Positions 25,191-37,429 of a stretch of 64,000 nt of DNA are shown in pieces. The translations under genes and the position numbers were made by a program. The stretch is taken from NCBI RefSeq assembly GCF_024713975.1, contig NC_091107.1, positions 14,373,501 to 14,437,500 of the forward strand. Reading direction: 5' to 3'. A model generated the notes under the pieces. That model was not told the DNA's origin. It searched no databases and saw only the letters and a program-made list of their open reading frames with translations. Within the stretch, counting starts at the first letter, position 1. Each line of letters starts with the position of its first letter. The stretch is from Paralichthys olivaceus. Taxonomy: Eukaryota > Chordata > Actinopteri > Pleuronectiformes > Paralichthyidae.

Positions 25191-28100
25191 CTAAAAGAAA
25201 TCCATATCATCTGGTGCGTCCAGGTCACGATATTCAATGATATTGCGTGGGTCACCTCTTGACATTCTGAGATGGTTAACAGAGCATGGAGGAGAAAAAA
25301 GAAAGGGGTATAGAAATTATCATAAAATAATGGAGGTTCAAAACTCTCCAAAACCAGAAGATAAAGACCGCTCATAGCAAAGTAAAGATCACACGTACAG
25401 TGGTCTCACCTAATGTTGCGTGGCTTTCCCAGGTAGCCACCTTGTCCGCGGAAGTTGTCATAGTTGCCTCTGCCACCTCCGTATTGGTTAGGAGGATAAG
25501 GAGGTCCACCAGCTGAAACATAGCAGTGATAACAAAATTTTGGTCTGACTGACAAACACTCCTGCTGATGACAAAACAAACAGTGCAGTCAGCGATCGTA
25601 CCTCCATATCCCATCAGTGGTGGACGAGGTTGTCCAAAGCCCCCTGGACCCTGAAGACCTTGAGGAGGAAAGGGCATGTTGGGAGAAAGCAAACCTATCG
25701 TAATAAAAAAATACAAATTTGGACAAAACATGATGTTATTCTTCAAGTTTTGCTGTGCCACAGTGCACACATTTCTTCAGACAGTTTATGTTGAAGAGCT
25801 ACAGTCTGAGAATTTGAGTTTATTAGACCTTGACCTGGAGTTGGAAGAGGAGGAATTTTCATTTCTGGCAGCGCTGGTCGCTTGGCATCCATCAGGAAGT
25901 TGTTAAAGAACACTACTTCCTTTTTCACTTCTTCAATTTTGTCCCCATGTTTGTTCAGGATGTGCTTCCGCACAAACTCTGGGCCCTGATAATTAATTTG
26001 AAATGCACAATAAGAATCAGGCAACAAAAAAGAGAATGTCAATGCAATAACACAGGTAATGTACAACTCCTCTAGATTTTGAAAATAAGAAGATCTAAAT
26101 CACATCACAACTTCTGATATCTTAGCATAAGAAGCCCTCACCTTAAATTTTTTGCCACTCAGTGGGCACAGCCATTTGTCCTTTCCCAGCTCCTGAGTGT
26201 TGGCCAACACAAACTTCTCCACCTCGTCCTCTGGATCCTTACGGCCCATCTTCAACGCCTCTTCCTCTGACAGAATTTCCTTTAAACTGAACAAAGGACT
26301 AAGCTTCTCCTCAATCATCTTCTGCCACTGTTGCACTAATGGGGGGGAAAGTGCAGTTTTAAAATACAGTTATAATATAGGCTATAATTTATAGCCTCAA
26401 ATAATTTTATTTATAAAAGAAAATTGGCCTTAACTCATGGAGACACCACTACATTAATATACAAAATATATTCTTACTATACTATATCAATTTGTACATT
26501 TTGGAGCAAAGCATTCATGCAAAAAACATCCAGACTGATAAAAAATATCTGTTAAGAAAGGTCAGCAAAATTGTAAATAGTAAATTGTGCACAACATGAA
26601 AGAGGAAAATCTGTCTTTGCATCACAGCTGCTGCTGCTGCTGCACATCAACACGTGTCGAGGAACAAACTGACCTTCTCCGTGTGTGATGCGGTTTGGAG
26701 GAATGGGTCCACGAACATGGATCATTCCACAGCGATTGGGCATTTCATCCTCACTCGGGTATTCACAGGTGTTATAGTAGTCAATTGAATGCACAACACG
26801 CAGATACAAGATCAGATGGTCCAAAACCTAGAAATAGAGATCGAACATAGAGAAATCTTATTGAGAATGACTATAAAGGTTTTATAATTTACTCAAATCC
26901 ACCTGTTCTAGTCAGGCATGTGAATGTCAAAGTAAATGAGAAAGGGCAGACCATAAACTGAAGACACTAATAATACAATTAATAGGTATTTGTTCTGTAT
27001 ATATTCCATGTATAGTTTACTTATAATGACAGAAGTCAAACCTTAGCTAATTTCTCATCCCTTTCCACAGTCGTCTCTGCAGGGTTTCCTTCCTTGATGC
27101 TCTCCTCAGGATCCATCCCACTCCCAGAGCCCAGCAGCTCCTCCTCCTCAGCACTCACCTCCTCTATCAGGTACTCAGTGATATTCTTCAAAATGGGATT
27201 CTGAGCTGGCAACTGTGGATTACCAAACCACAGACCAATGAATAAATCAGTGACAGAACACAGTTTAAACTGTGCACATGTGCTTGATAACCAGTGCAGT
27301 ACCTCAGTGCTCTGCCCCTCCTCCTGTGGCTTGTTGCTCCACAGGTCTCCTTTCTCATCCAAAGCATGAATGAGCTTGGCAGCCAGCTTGATGTCATTGC
27401 GGAGCACCTGCTTGTGCTGAGTGATGCCATTTACATTGCGCACTCTCCGGGCCAGATCCCGGTTCACCCCTGGGGCCAGTTCACAGTCTCGCAGCTGTGG
27501 AGGTTAAAGAGTAAAACTTAATTTTTGTGAGTGTTAATAAAACTTTTCTGCTGCAGCTTTGATTCACTGACACATATTGTCAATGATTTCATTATGAGAA
27601 AATATATGAAAACAGAAGGCTCAATGCCAACAACATATTCTGCCTTACACACCCAACCCCACAGGTCACAAATACTAAAAGGTAGTAATGTAACACAAAT
27701 AATATAACAGATGAGTGGTTACAGAAAACCCTTCTGCCTGTTACAACTACTGTTAATCAAGAGCATCATTAGCTGAGACCGGCTCACTTACTCGAATGTT
27801 CTGAAGGTTCCAGCAGACCTCTTTGATATTGACACTACGGTCAAACGTTACCCAGCAACGTCTGAAAAACCTGCGACAACACAGGGTTGATTTAAACGTT
27901 GTGTTATCATGAGTAGTCTCTTCTTTCACACAATATATGACTGAATTTATCCTACAAATATTTTCAGAGTAAGAAATGTTAAAGATCTGGGGTTTGTTTT
28001 AAACCAAACCTGCGCTCTGGGTGCGGGTCAGACAGGCAAACACGCAGAAAGCCAGGGTATCGCCGGCAAAGCTGTGAGAGAAAAATTGACATTGAGTTCA

Positions 28101-31100
28101 CAATCACTATGTCTAAATCTTCTGGGGCCAATTACACTGCATTTTATGGGAAACGCACAGCAATGATCTCAGCCTTGGAAATGGTGGGAGCGATGCTCCT
28201 CATGAACAGAGAGCAGGTGCGGTGGAGAGGCCGAGGTCTGGGTGAGTCGTCTTTGGGTTTCATTTCTTCTTTCTTCTCCTCTTCTGAGTTCTCCTTTTGT
28301 TTCTCCTCTAAACCAGTATATGGAAAATAGAAAATCATTAAAGGAATGCTACGATCTATGATTACTGGGAATATGGAGATAAACAGCCACTGAAAATAAA
28401 AACATGATATCCCACTTCAGTAAATATCTTCAATGTCAGTCCCCACCTTCACCTTCTTCCTCATCCTTGTCTTCCACCACTTCCTTCTTTACAGGTTTGT
28501 CTGAGCAGTTAGAGTCTGAATCAGAGTCAGAGTCGCTGTCTGAGGCGCTGCCTTCATCATCACTGTCTCCACTGTGCTTCCTCTTTCTTCTCTGCTGGTA
28601 AATGAAGAAGAATATTTGTTTCATGTCTGTCTCTAGTTAACCGCTGAGTTTGATAATAGAAGCAACACTGACCTTCTTGGTTTCAGGCATTTCTTCTTTG
28701 GCAGCTTCTTTCTCTGTCTCCTCTTTCACATCCTCCCCTTCTACTGCAGTCACATTTTCTGTATTGGCAGAATTGCTTTCCTCCTGTGGCAGAGATGGCT
28801 GTCATCATCACAGCTACATGAAATCCTTAATGCTTGGCCAAGACTGACAGAGAGCAAAACATACCTTCTCATTCTTGTCTTTCTCTACTGAGGGTTTCCG
28901 GTCACTGTCCAGGGTTTTGAGGTCTTCTCTCTTGGGAGGTTCAGCACCCCCTGAAACAGATATTGACTTTTCCCTGCCTTCTTCCTCTTCAGATGGCAGG
29001 TCCAAGATGCGAAGGTCATGATCTGTCCCTCCTTCCATCTTTATCACAGCTGACAGCAGGGAAAAGGGTGTATACAGTAGTTCAGGCTACAACTGAGAAC
29101 AGTACCATGCTTCTCTCTTACTGACATTGTTAATGTAAAGACAAAATATTTCCACATGTTAACAGCATTCTTTAAATTGTTCAAGAGGCCCCACCTGCAT
29201 CCAGAACTTTAATGATGGCTGGGGTCTGTTCAATGTCCAGAGAGACATTATCAAACCATCCATTCTCCATCAGGAACGTGAAGACATTCACACGGTTGTG
29301 CAGGGCGCTCTGGGCCTCTGCTTTAAGTCGGCTGGCCTCATCTGGGTGGTACTTGGACCTGAACCTGTGTCCAGAATTGCAGTCCACAAAAAAGTGGGGA
29401 GGGAATGATAGGGGTTGCAATGAACAGGATACAAAAGTTAGAGAATAAACAAACATTATATTGCATCTGTAAAGTCAAAAATGTCATAACAAATATGATT
29501 AACTTTTGATTTCTTTGTATCAAAATTTCTGGATTTTTTTCCAAATCCAAACATTTGAGCTGTTAGAGGAAAAAAGGTTTTTAAAAAGCCAAATAAAACT
29601 TACAGAAGTCTCAAATGGACTCAGACCTTTGGAACTCACTGCATGAATACAGAATATCTTAAGTAAGATTGTGATTTCTGTATTTTGAATGGAATAGCTC
29701 ATGTCAGTTATTTCGGTAGGCTATATGCATGTTTTGTGTTTGTGATTATTTTAACTAATTAATGCACTTAATTAGAAAATGTTGAGATTAACTCACCAAA
29801 AAGGAGAAAACACAACAGAGAGATTATAAAATTAAACATTCACATAATTAGAATTTCACATTAAAAATGTTTATCATTGAGTGGACTACAGTTACCTTTT
29901 GTTCTGCCAGTTTAATAACAAATAAATACAGAGAAGGGGTCTCCTCTGTGAAAATGCGCTCCACTTCACCCCAATGGTGTGTCTGTTTACACACAAATTC
30001 GGTTTTGGGATTCGATTTGGTCCGAATATAAAAAGAAAATGGTGTAGAAAAAGCATAAAACAAGAAAAAAAAAGGACATCCACGCGCGGATAGTACTCGA
30101 CTGTCTGTCTAAAATCCCTGTTACTGTTTGTCTAAGAGCAACTGCATTGTGCGCAGTGCATTCCCTTGCTGTCTAAAATCGGTTCTTGCGGTTCCACTTT
30201 TTGTCATCTTCAAAAGAAACGTCGTCAACGTAGTAGTGGGATTGAAGGGGAGAAAAATGGGTTATGTCAAAACAGAACAATTGTGCATACCTGTGAAATA
30301 AGTTGAATAAGCATTAACAGACATTATACAACTGTGATTCTTGGCAAAGTTAAAGCATCAAATCAAAGAGAAAGAAAATCAACCCAAACAGTGAAGATTT
30401 GATTGACATGTAACTGAAAAAAAAAAGAAGAACTTCACTTATTTCTTTCAGTAACCTCAATATGAGAAAATTTAGAGACAGGTTGGTCATTCTGTCAGAC
30501 ATAAGCTCAATAAAAATCTATAAAACCTTCGCCCTAGCTCCTACAATACATCTTACTCAAACATAACCAGAATATTCTACTAAGGTACAATTTTGGGTTG
30601 ATTGTCTTAAGATTAACTATAGCTTCTGTAACTAAGAAATTATCAGCAGATGGTAGGCCTGATCCACATCATAAAAAAAAAAGCACTTCTATCCAAAACA
30701 GGTGAAACGCCAAAATGAGATGAGCTGTAAATAATTGGCATTCACAGATTAATCAAGGTGACTATAACAGCTATATTAAATAAATAATGCATTTGAACTA
30801 TATTAAAATCTACTTCTATTATCAAATAAGACTTGTGTAGTAAGGGCTTGTGTTATCGTACCACTCTTCATCTTTATGAGCCAAGAAGAAGTCTTGCATC
30901 TGCTGTCTGCGAAAGTCAACCTTGTACTCATTGTAGCGTTTGACAGCCTCAGTCTCATCAACAGAATCATCCAGGGAAATAAGAAACTCCTTAAAGCTCT
31001 TCATTACTGGAGGCGGAGGACCCAAATCCAAGTCATGGATATTACCAAGCCTAATGGAAGGAACAAAATGGATGTAGTTTTGGACAGGTCAGCAAATATC

Positions 31101-32055
31101 CACTTTCTTAAGGTTTTCTGTAAGTTGTGCAATGAGAGAGAGCAAATATTATATTGTGATTGTGCTGGGCCATGGTTTATTAATTTATTTCTATCAAATC
31201 TAAACTTCTACATTTTTACTTTCTCACATACTGAGGAGGAAACTTACTTTTTACTGCCAAATGTACAGTATCTTCAAACCATTATGTCTGTGTTAATCAA
31301 AATTATCCTAACATTCAATGATCAGCATGTCTAATAGTTGCAGCAATTATTGAAAAGTTAATAACAAATTTCTAAACACACATTTAACTTCAAAGCTTGT
31401 TCAACACTAATTCCATCTCTCACCTTGCCTGAATGGGGATACCATGATGAGGCTGCATTATGTGCAAATCAGGGTGGCCCCAGTGCTGTGGTGGTCCATA
31501 GCTGGGCCCTCCTCCACCACCATAGCCCATGTCATAACCCCCACGGTACGGATCTCCACCATGGTCATCCCTGCCAGGGGACACACAAAAGAATATGAGC
31601 ACCAGAAACAGCTAGTTGTTGAGATTGTGGAAGAGAGTCATTGCTGTTAATCTCACCAATCTCTTCTCATGCGTTTCTGCTGGGGACTCATGTCATGTCT
31701 AGGTGGGGAGAATCTCTCCCTACGACCTCTGTCATAATCTCGGTACTCTCCACGACTACGCCGTTCCCTGCCTCTGTCCCACTCCCTGGGAAAATGATTT
31801 TGGGAAACATGAAACAGAGAAGGAAAGTCAGTATATAATATAATAACCACTTAAATCAGCCACACTCCACAGGGTTTAACTGAATTCTATTAGGAAATGA
31901 AAATCATCGAAGATTTGCCATTTCCCCGTTCCATACCTGTCATTCCAGTCATCTCTGCGTCTGTCTTCTCTCTCTCTCGATCGGTCATAGTCACTTCGCT
32001 CCCGTCTGAATTTGTCCCTTCTCCTGCGATCGTACTCATCATCACTGTCCCCCAT
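25191..32055 (-). CDS. srrt: Serrate RNA effector molecule homolog (ARS2)
   Basis: Nineteen coding exons, in transcript order: 32055-31937, 31785-31657, 31570-31424, 31050-30862, 29364-29195, 29049-28865, 28783-28673, 28594-28453, 28307-28159, 28071-28010, 27870-27792, 27494-27303, 27212-27042, 26827-26674, 26335-26142, 25985-25835, 25694-25602, 25512-25410 and 25266-25191. They join in frame to 871 residues, close to the human protein. ARS2 is a nuclear partner of the cap-binding complex that directs capped transcripts to microRNA processing, 3'-end maturation, export or decay. The N-terminus opens [16 protein letters not shown] and is rich in Arg-Asp/Glu. A conserved helical region (residues 131-250) contains [11 protein letters not shown] and [11 protein letters not shown]. 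An acidic Ser/Glu stretch follows, then an RRM-like region ([10 protein letters not shown]), a zinc-finger region ([10 protein letters not shown] with HILNKH) and the tail [13 protein letters not shown]. The start is the ATG just after the acceptor at 32056. The exon ending at 28453 and the one ending at 25835 each have a second in-frame donor six bases away. Confidence 0.95.
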
Positions 32056-32699
32056 CTCCATGAAGAGAGAAAGCACATTCAGGTTACAATGTGGCATTAA
32101 GGCTGGATAATCAATAACCTGACGGTGAACTGGTAAATTATTGCTGATAATGTTGTTGCATCGAAACTACTGGTAGTCAAATGACCATGCGAAAAGTAAG
32201 ACATCACTAAGCTTGTGATAAACATTGTGTTATTTGAATTAACTCTTAATCGTGGTCCTTGATCTGGTCATTCAAAGTGTTGATGAGAAAAGCGGCTATA
32301 TGGAAACAAACAGTAAAATCTGAGGATACAAGTACACAGAGAAGACTAGCACAGATAGAAGAAGATAGAGCTAACATATTGGAAGTGCTGCGTCTTACTG
32401 ATAGTTAGACCTGAATATTCAAATTACAAAACGCATTTACATAACAACTAAAAACCCAACATATGCAGATATAACCACGCGTCTTGTCTATCTCAAACAA
32501 AGGGATTACGTTGCTGTAGCCTGGCTCAGCTAATGTTGTCGATATTGCTAACTATCTATATTCATATGCTAGCTACGTTAGCTAGCATGGAAATTAGCTT
32601 TAATATTGCTGCTCGTTTAGACCAATAGGGCGCTGATTTTATAAACATGACATCAACTGGATACTTTTTTGTGTAACTCCGAATGATAGAATATTACAC

Positions 32700-32840
32700 G
32701 TATCAAAAAATCACTTTAAAAACCTTGTGAAATGTTTCCTCAGCTTGTTCGAGCTCGTCTTCCTCTTCTTCGACAAACACGTTCTTTCTCGGTGTCGCAC
32801 AGCGGAAGGTTGATATCAAAACGTAGCTTTACCGCCACCA
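32700..32840 (-). promoter_or_regulatory. Probable srrt promoter and untranslated first exon
   Basis: Upstream of the acceptor at 32056 no further srrt coding sequence is present, so a non-coding first exon is expected. A locally CG-richer stretch reading TTCCGCTGTGCGACACCGAG on the minus strand, followed by AGGAAGACGAGCTCG, ends at a weak candidate donor near 32723 (CACAAG then GTTTTT). The assignment is by position and composition only. Confidence 0.35.
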
Positions 32841-35800
32841 AGCGGTTGGGAGTATGAATCACAGTTCCAGATTTTCCACTGATATTTGAAAATTCATTCT
32901 TTTTCACATTTTCCTCGAATATAATTTATTCTGCGTCAGATATTTACTGAAATAATGGGGAGAGGTTGACTATGCAAGTGAGATCATTTAACCTGGAAAT
33001 GAAATTCAAAGAGAGAAAATTGAGAAATTGATTTGGGGGAGTGGTATCTGCAATATATTACTATATTTACTTCATTATAAATGTCAAGCTTTAAGTAAAT
33101 GCTAAAAAAACATTGGAACATTTACATCAAATTTAACAAAAAGGCCTTTTTCTACAAAACCATTCTGTCACAGAAAGAAAAAGCACTGATGCAAAAAAAA
33201 CAAACAATCACTTTCAGGGTCCTGGTGTTGTGCATGCTGTCAGGGCTCACTGGGGCGCATCATTGATGTTGTTTGTCCTAGACAAGTCAAAAATATCTGC
33301 TGTGAGAGGCACATGACACTTTCGACATTAAGGTCTCAGGATGACAAAATGCTGTTGAATATTTCAACATTTACGGCCTGATAATTCTCACCAGGAGAGT
33401 AAAATACTAATCCATGGACCAGCATCTCCTTTCATTGCTCAAAGGATTGTCTGCTTTTTCATATAGGCCTTTTATTCTGCTCTATGCAGCCGAATGAGGA
33501 AGATGCTGTCTGGCACCATCTTGAGGACAGAGCGTGGTGTAGCTGTGCAGTCACTGTGTGGAGCTATATGCTGAGAATTTACTGGAGTGATGAAAGTCCA
33601 TATGCACAAAATTAGCCAAAATAACTGAGAATAGTCATCGATGGTTCTATTTAAGATTGGCTAAAATAAATCTTTATTGACACCTTTCTTACTTTGATTT
33701 TCAATAGTAGATGAGAGGGGAAAAAACTTCACAGGAAAATGATTTGTTGTTTGCGCAATATTTTGTGCTATTTTAATTTGCTCTTTTTAATAGCCGGTAA
33801 ACTGCTAAGTATGTCCCTTATTCATGCTTTTCTTTGTCCGTCCTCGGAACCTCAACTGGTGCCTCATATAATCCAGGATTACGCGTGGCCACACTTTGGT
33901 CTTCTGTGCTTCATCCTCTATGATAAAAGCAGATTCCTCTTGCTGAGGGAAGGAATAGTCTCCTTGGTATCCAACACTGGCTTCCAAAGGGCTGGAGATT
34001 AAGCGGTAAGGCGTATCCAAAAATACCTGCGAATATTTATGTTGTATACAGTGTTACTTAATGCTTATATAAAGCTACAACAGTGTTACTTCATTCTTAT
34101 ATATAGTAGTGTAACTTCATTTCACTCTTCATTTTAATGTCCCTTTGGTTTATTTTATGGAAAAAAGGCAACACTTGACAATTCAGAGACACAAGCATTC
34201 ATTAATTACACTAAAGATTTTAAAAACTACACTACAATGGCTACAAGAATGGACTGAATTCCATTAAATCAAAATAGGGTCAAATTTTGGTTCATCACAT
34301 TACATTTAAGTTTTTTAGTCATTCAAAGGACAAACGATGAGTTTTAAAACACAACAGAGATGTAAAGTGTCATGATCCATTTGTGGATTTTGTGATTTTT
34401 TGTGTTTGTTTGTTGTTTAAAGAGAAGAGAATCACAATCTGTTCTGAATGTAGCAACATGCTCAAAGAATTGCTGCATGTACCCATAAAGGTTATAATTT
34501 ATAGATTATTTTCAAATACTTTATTTGACCTTACCTTATCTTGAGGGGTCTCTTTGCAATCCAGTCGCAAAAATAAAGATAGAGTCAAGAAAAGTACGAC
34601 GGATGATCTCGGTACAGGGGAGTATGATGGCACGGATCCAGGCATCTTTCCTCACACAGTATTAGTATTATTTTCAAAATGCTGTGCACCAAAATCAAGC
34701 TCGAGGTTTCCTATGAAGAAAAGTGATTTCATGTCACTGTGCAGCTATATTTATTCTCAGCTTGTATGGAACAAGCTCAAAGAAACACCTTAGCCTGCAA
34801 CCCCTTGCATGCTTTAATTAAGCCTATGGCTAACCTATGCCTTATACCTGGAGTTTTCAAATGTTTATTCGGCTCAAATAGGAACTATTTTTCTTCAAAG
34901 CAGCAGGTGGGGTAATTAGAGGCGCATGAAAAGGTGAAACTGAATAATAGAAATGGAGCTTGTCAAGAGGGATTAAAAAGACTGAATTCATCAGATCTGG
35001 GAATTTTTATATTAATGACCTTTTAACACAAAGGCAGTAAACTCCATAAAAGGTATGTCAGCGAAAAAGCTCTCAAAAGATTAATTATTATTATTAAAGT
35101 ATTAATTACACAAGCTCTTGTATCCAATGACTTAAAACAGCTCGCACCAATAGATTTAAATATATGTCATTATGCCAAAGACCAATTACTCACCACCAAT
35201 GAAAATTAGTAATGACTACTGGATGATTTAGACCTTTCATGTTAATTTTGAGGTTAATTTAAACTTTGATTCTGTGACAGCGCCTAATAGGAGATTACTT
35301 TACTGAAACTGCACTGTCAGTAAAGTCATTTCCCATTGGGGGAAACTTTCCTGCCACTGAAACAAATAGCACAGAAAAGATTCTATATATTAAATTCTAC
35401 AATTGTAACATATTTGTAATCTTTTTTTTCTAGCTTTATTATTACTTGAAAACATGTAAAAAATGACAAACGCATACATGACATACCACTTCGCTGTGTA
35501 ATAGCTTTATTATGAAGAATTGTGTCATTAGGCCTTAGTAAGGACAGTGTTATTAATCCTTTCTCGATGAAACAGTTGGCACCACAGTCCCATTTCTGTC
35601 ATAAATTCTTCCACAAACCAACAATTTAACGTAGCATACTTTCCAGAGACTTTGTTCATCCCTCCTACGGTCTCCTCCTCACACATCAGAATTATATTTG
35701 ACACTGAACATTTATTGTTGAAGTTTGATAACCTAGACACATTCTAAAAGAAGGAAAAACGTCATTTAGTTATTACATTTTTTCATTTGCTTCAGTTAAC

Positions 35801-37429
35801 AGTCCCCAAAATTGAGACATGAGCAAAGAAATGTACAGTATGAAAGAGTGGAAGCAGACTACAAATATAAGAAAACAGCAGTTCTGCTTTACAATACAGA
35901 CTATTGCTAACAAATAAAAACAAATCCTCGATAGTGTGGAGTCTTTTAATCGACCAGCAGTGATAAAATGATGAACATTTAACAGTCCTACTGACTCTCT
36001 GCTCTTACTCTCATACATTAAAATGCAAGTTAGTGAAAACTAATCATCATATGACCCGTACAGTGTTTCCTCCAGCTCCCAATGCAGTTGTGTTGTGATT
36101 TTCTGGGAAAGTCCAAGTACAATTTTAGGGGATGCATGGTATTCCAATCAATAATATAATTCTTAAAAAACTTGGGGCACTTTTTCTCTCCGACTCTTGG
36201 TGCAACATTAAATGAATACAGAGGAAAAACTGCTCATGTGATCTCAGCAGAAATGTAGGAGTGCTTATGCTACTTATCTGTGTCACTACTCGCACTAAAC
36301 ATCTCTCTCTTGTTTGACACCATACAAAAAGGACAATTTCCAACCAGTGAACAGGGTCAAAGCTTTCAAACCAGCATTATTAAACATACGAGGAAAACTA
36401 AGGAGTGTGAATCCCGTCCCTTTCAATTTCCAAACATTTACTTACACACATGTATATAAAGGTCAATGTAAGGCAATGCTCTTTTTTCTAGGGTCCCACC
36501 ATTATTAACATGTTATCATTCTATTGTGTATAAAAACAGAAACATGTACACTAATTATTCATGACTCTGCATTTTACCGAAATATCTTAAAACCCATTAA
36601 TTCTCACTATGTTATATATTTACAACACCCACTGACCTTTCGTCTGTTGCTTTAAACCTGAGTTTATTCAACTTGACAAACTGGATAAAGCTAAAAATAT
36701 TTTTTTTAACCGACCAAGCCGCAGAATAGATAATAACGTAAAAGCAGCACAAATGTATAACATCTTTGCAATGTTCTATTTTGGCGTAATTTAATGTGGA
36801 ATTTGAGAAAAATCGAACATTTCAAAAAAACTGAAATGTAGCGTCAAGACATGTAAAATGAAAGCTAAAAGGGATTAAAAGATAAGATAAAGACAAACAT
36901 TTTCTCCTCCACTTTCACATCCAAGAAAGTGTATAAGGACTGTCAATATATATATATATATAAAGTTATGATTCAGAAAAGAGTCGTTAAACTGCCGTAA
37001 TCTTACACAGAGAACCTAGAAGATCCACATAAAGTGTGAGCACAGAATTCATTCTGTTTGGTTACAAAGTGGACATTTAAGTGGCCCATTCATTTTGTGC
37101 AGCACTAGTGGTTAGGACATCTGCTGTGATCAAGTTATGAATACAGCATGCAATAAAAAACAGAGGTCTGCGAGCAAATAGAGAAGTGCCAGAGAGAAAG
37201 TGTGTATAGAAGTGAGCTGTTTGATTTCTGATCAATGCAGCTGCTGCATGTACATTGCCTATAACAAACAGACCCCCTCTGGTTAATGAGTGAATGTTCC
37301 TGTAATGGATGTCTTAATGTCTAGCTAACCACTAAACCGCAACTTATTTTAAATCACAACAGCAAGTTTGATGACAGAAACCCTTTTTAGGTAAAACTAA
37401 GTAATCTCATTGCAGCGAAGTTCCAGCCA
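32841..37429. other. Intergenic region and probable rnf167 3' UTR; no gene recognised
   Basis: No exon with splice sites and family similarity was found. A minus-strand open frame at 33805-34020 (opening MDTPYRLISSPLEASVGY) and its plus-strand counterpart are unmatched to any family I know. The part next to 37429 should be 3' untranslated sequence of rnf167. Minus-strand AATAAA hexamers occur near 36663 and 35506. A TA run lies at about 36945-36962. Confidence 0.4.
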
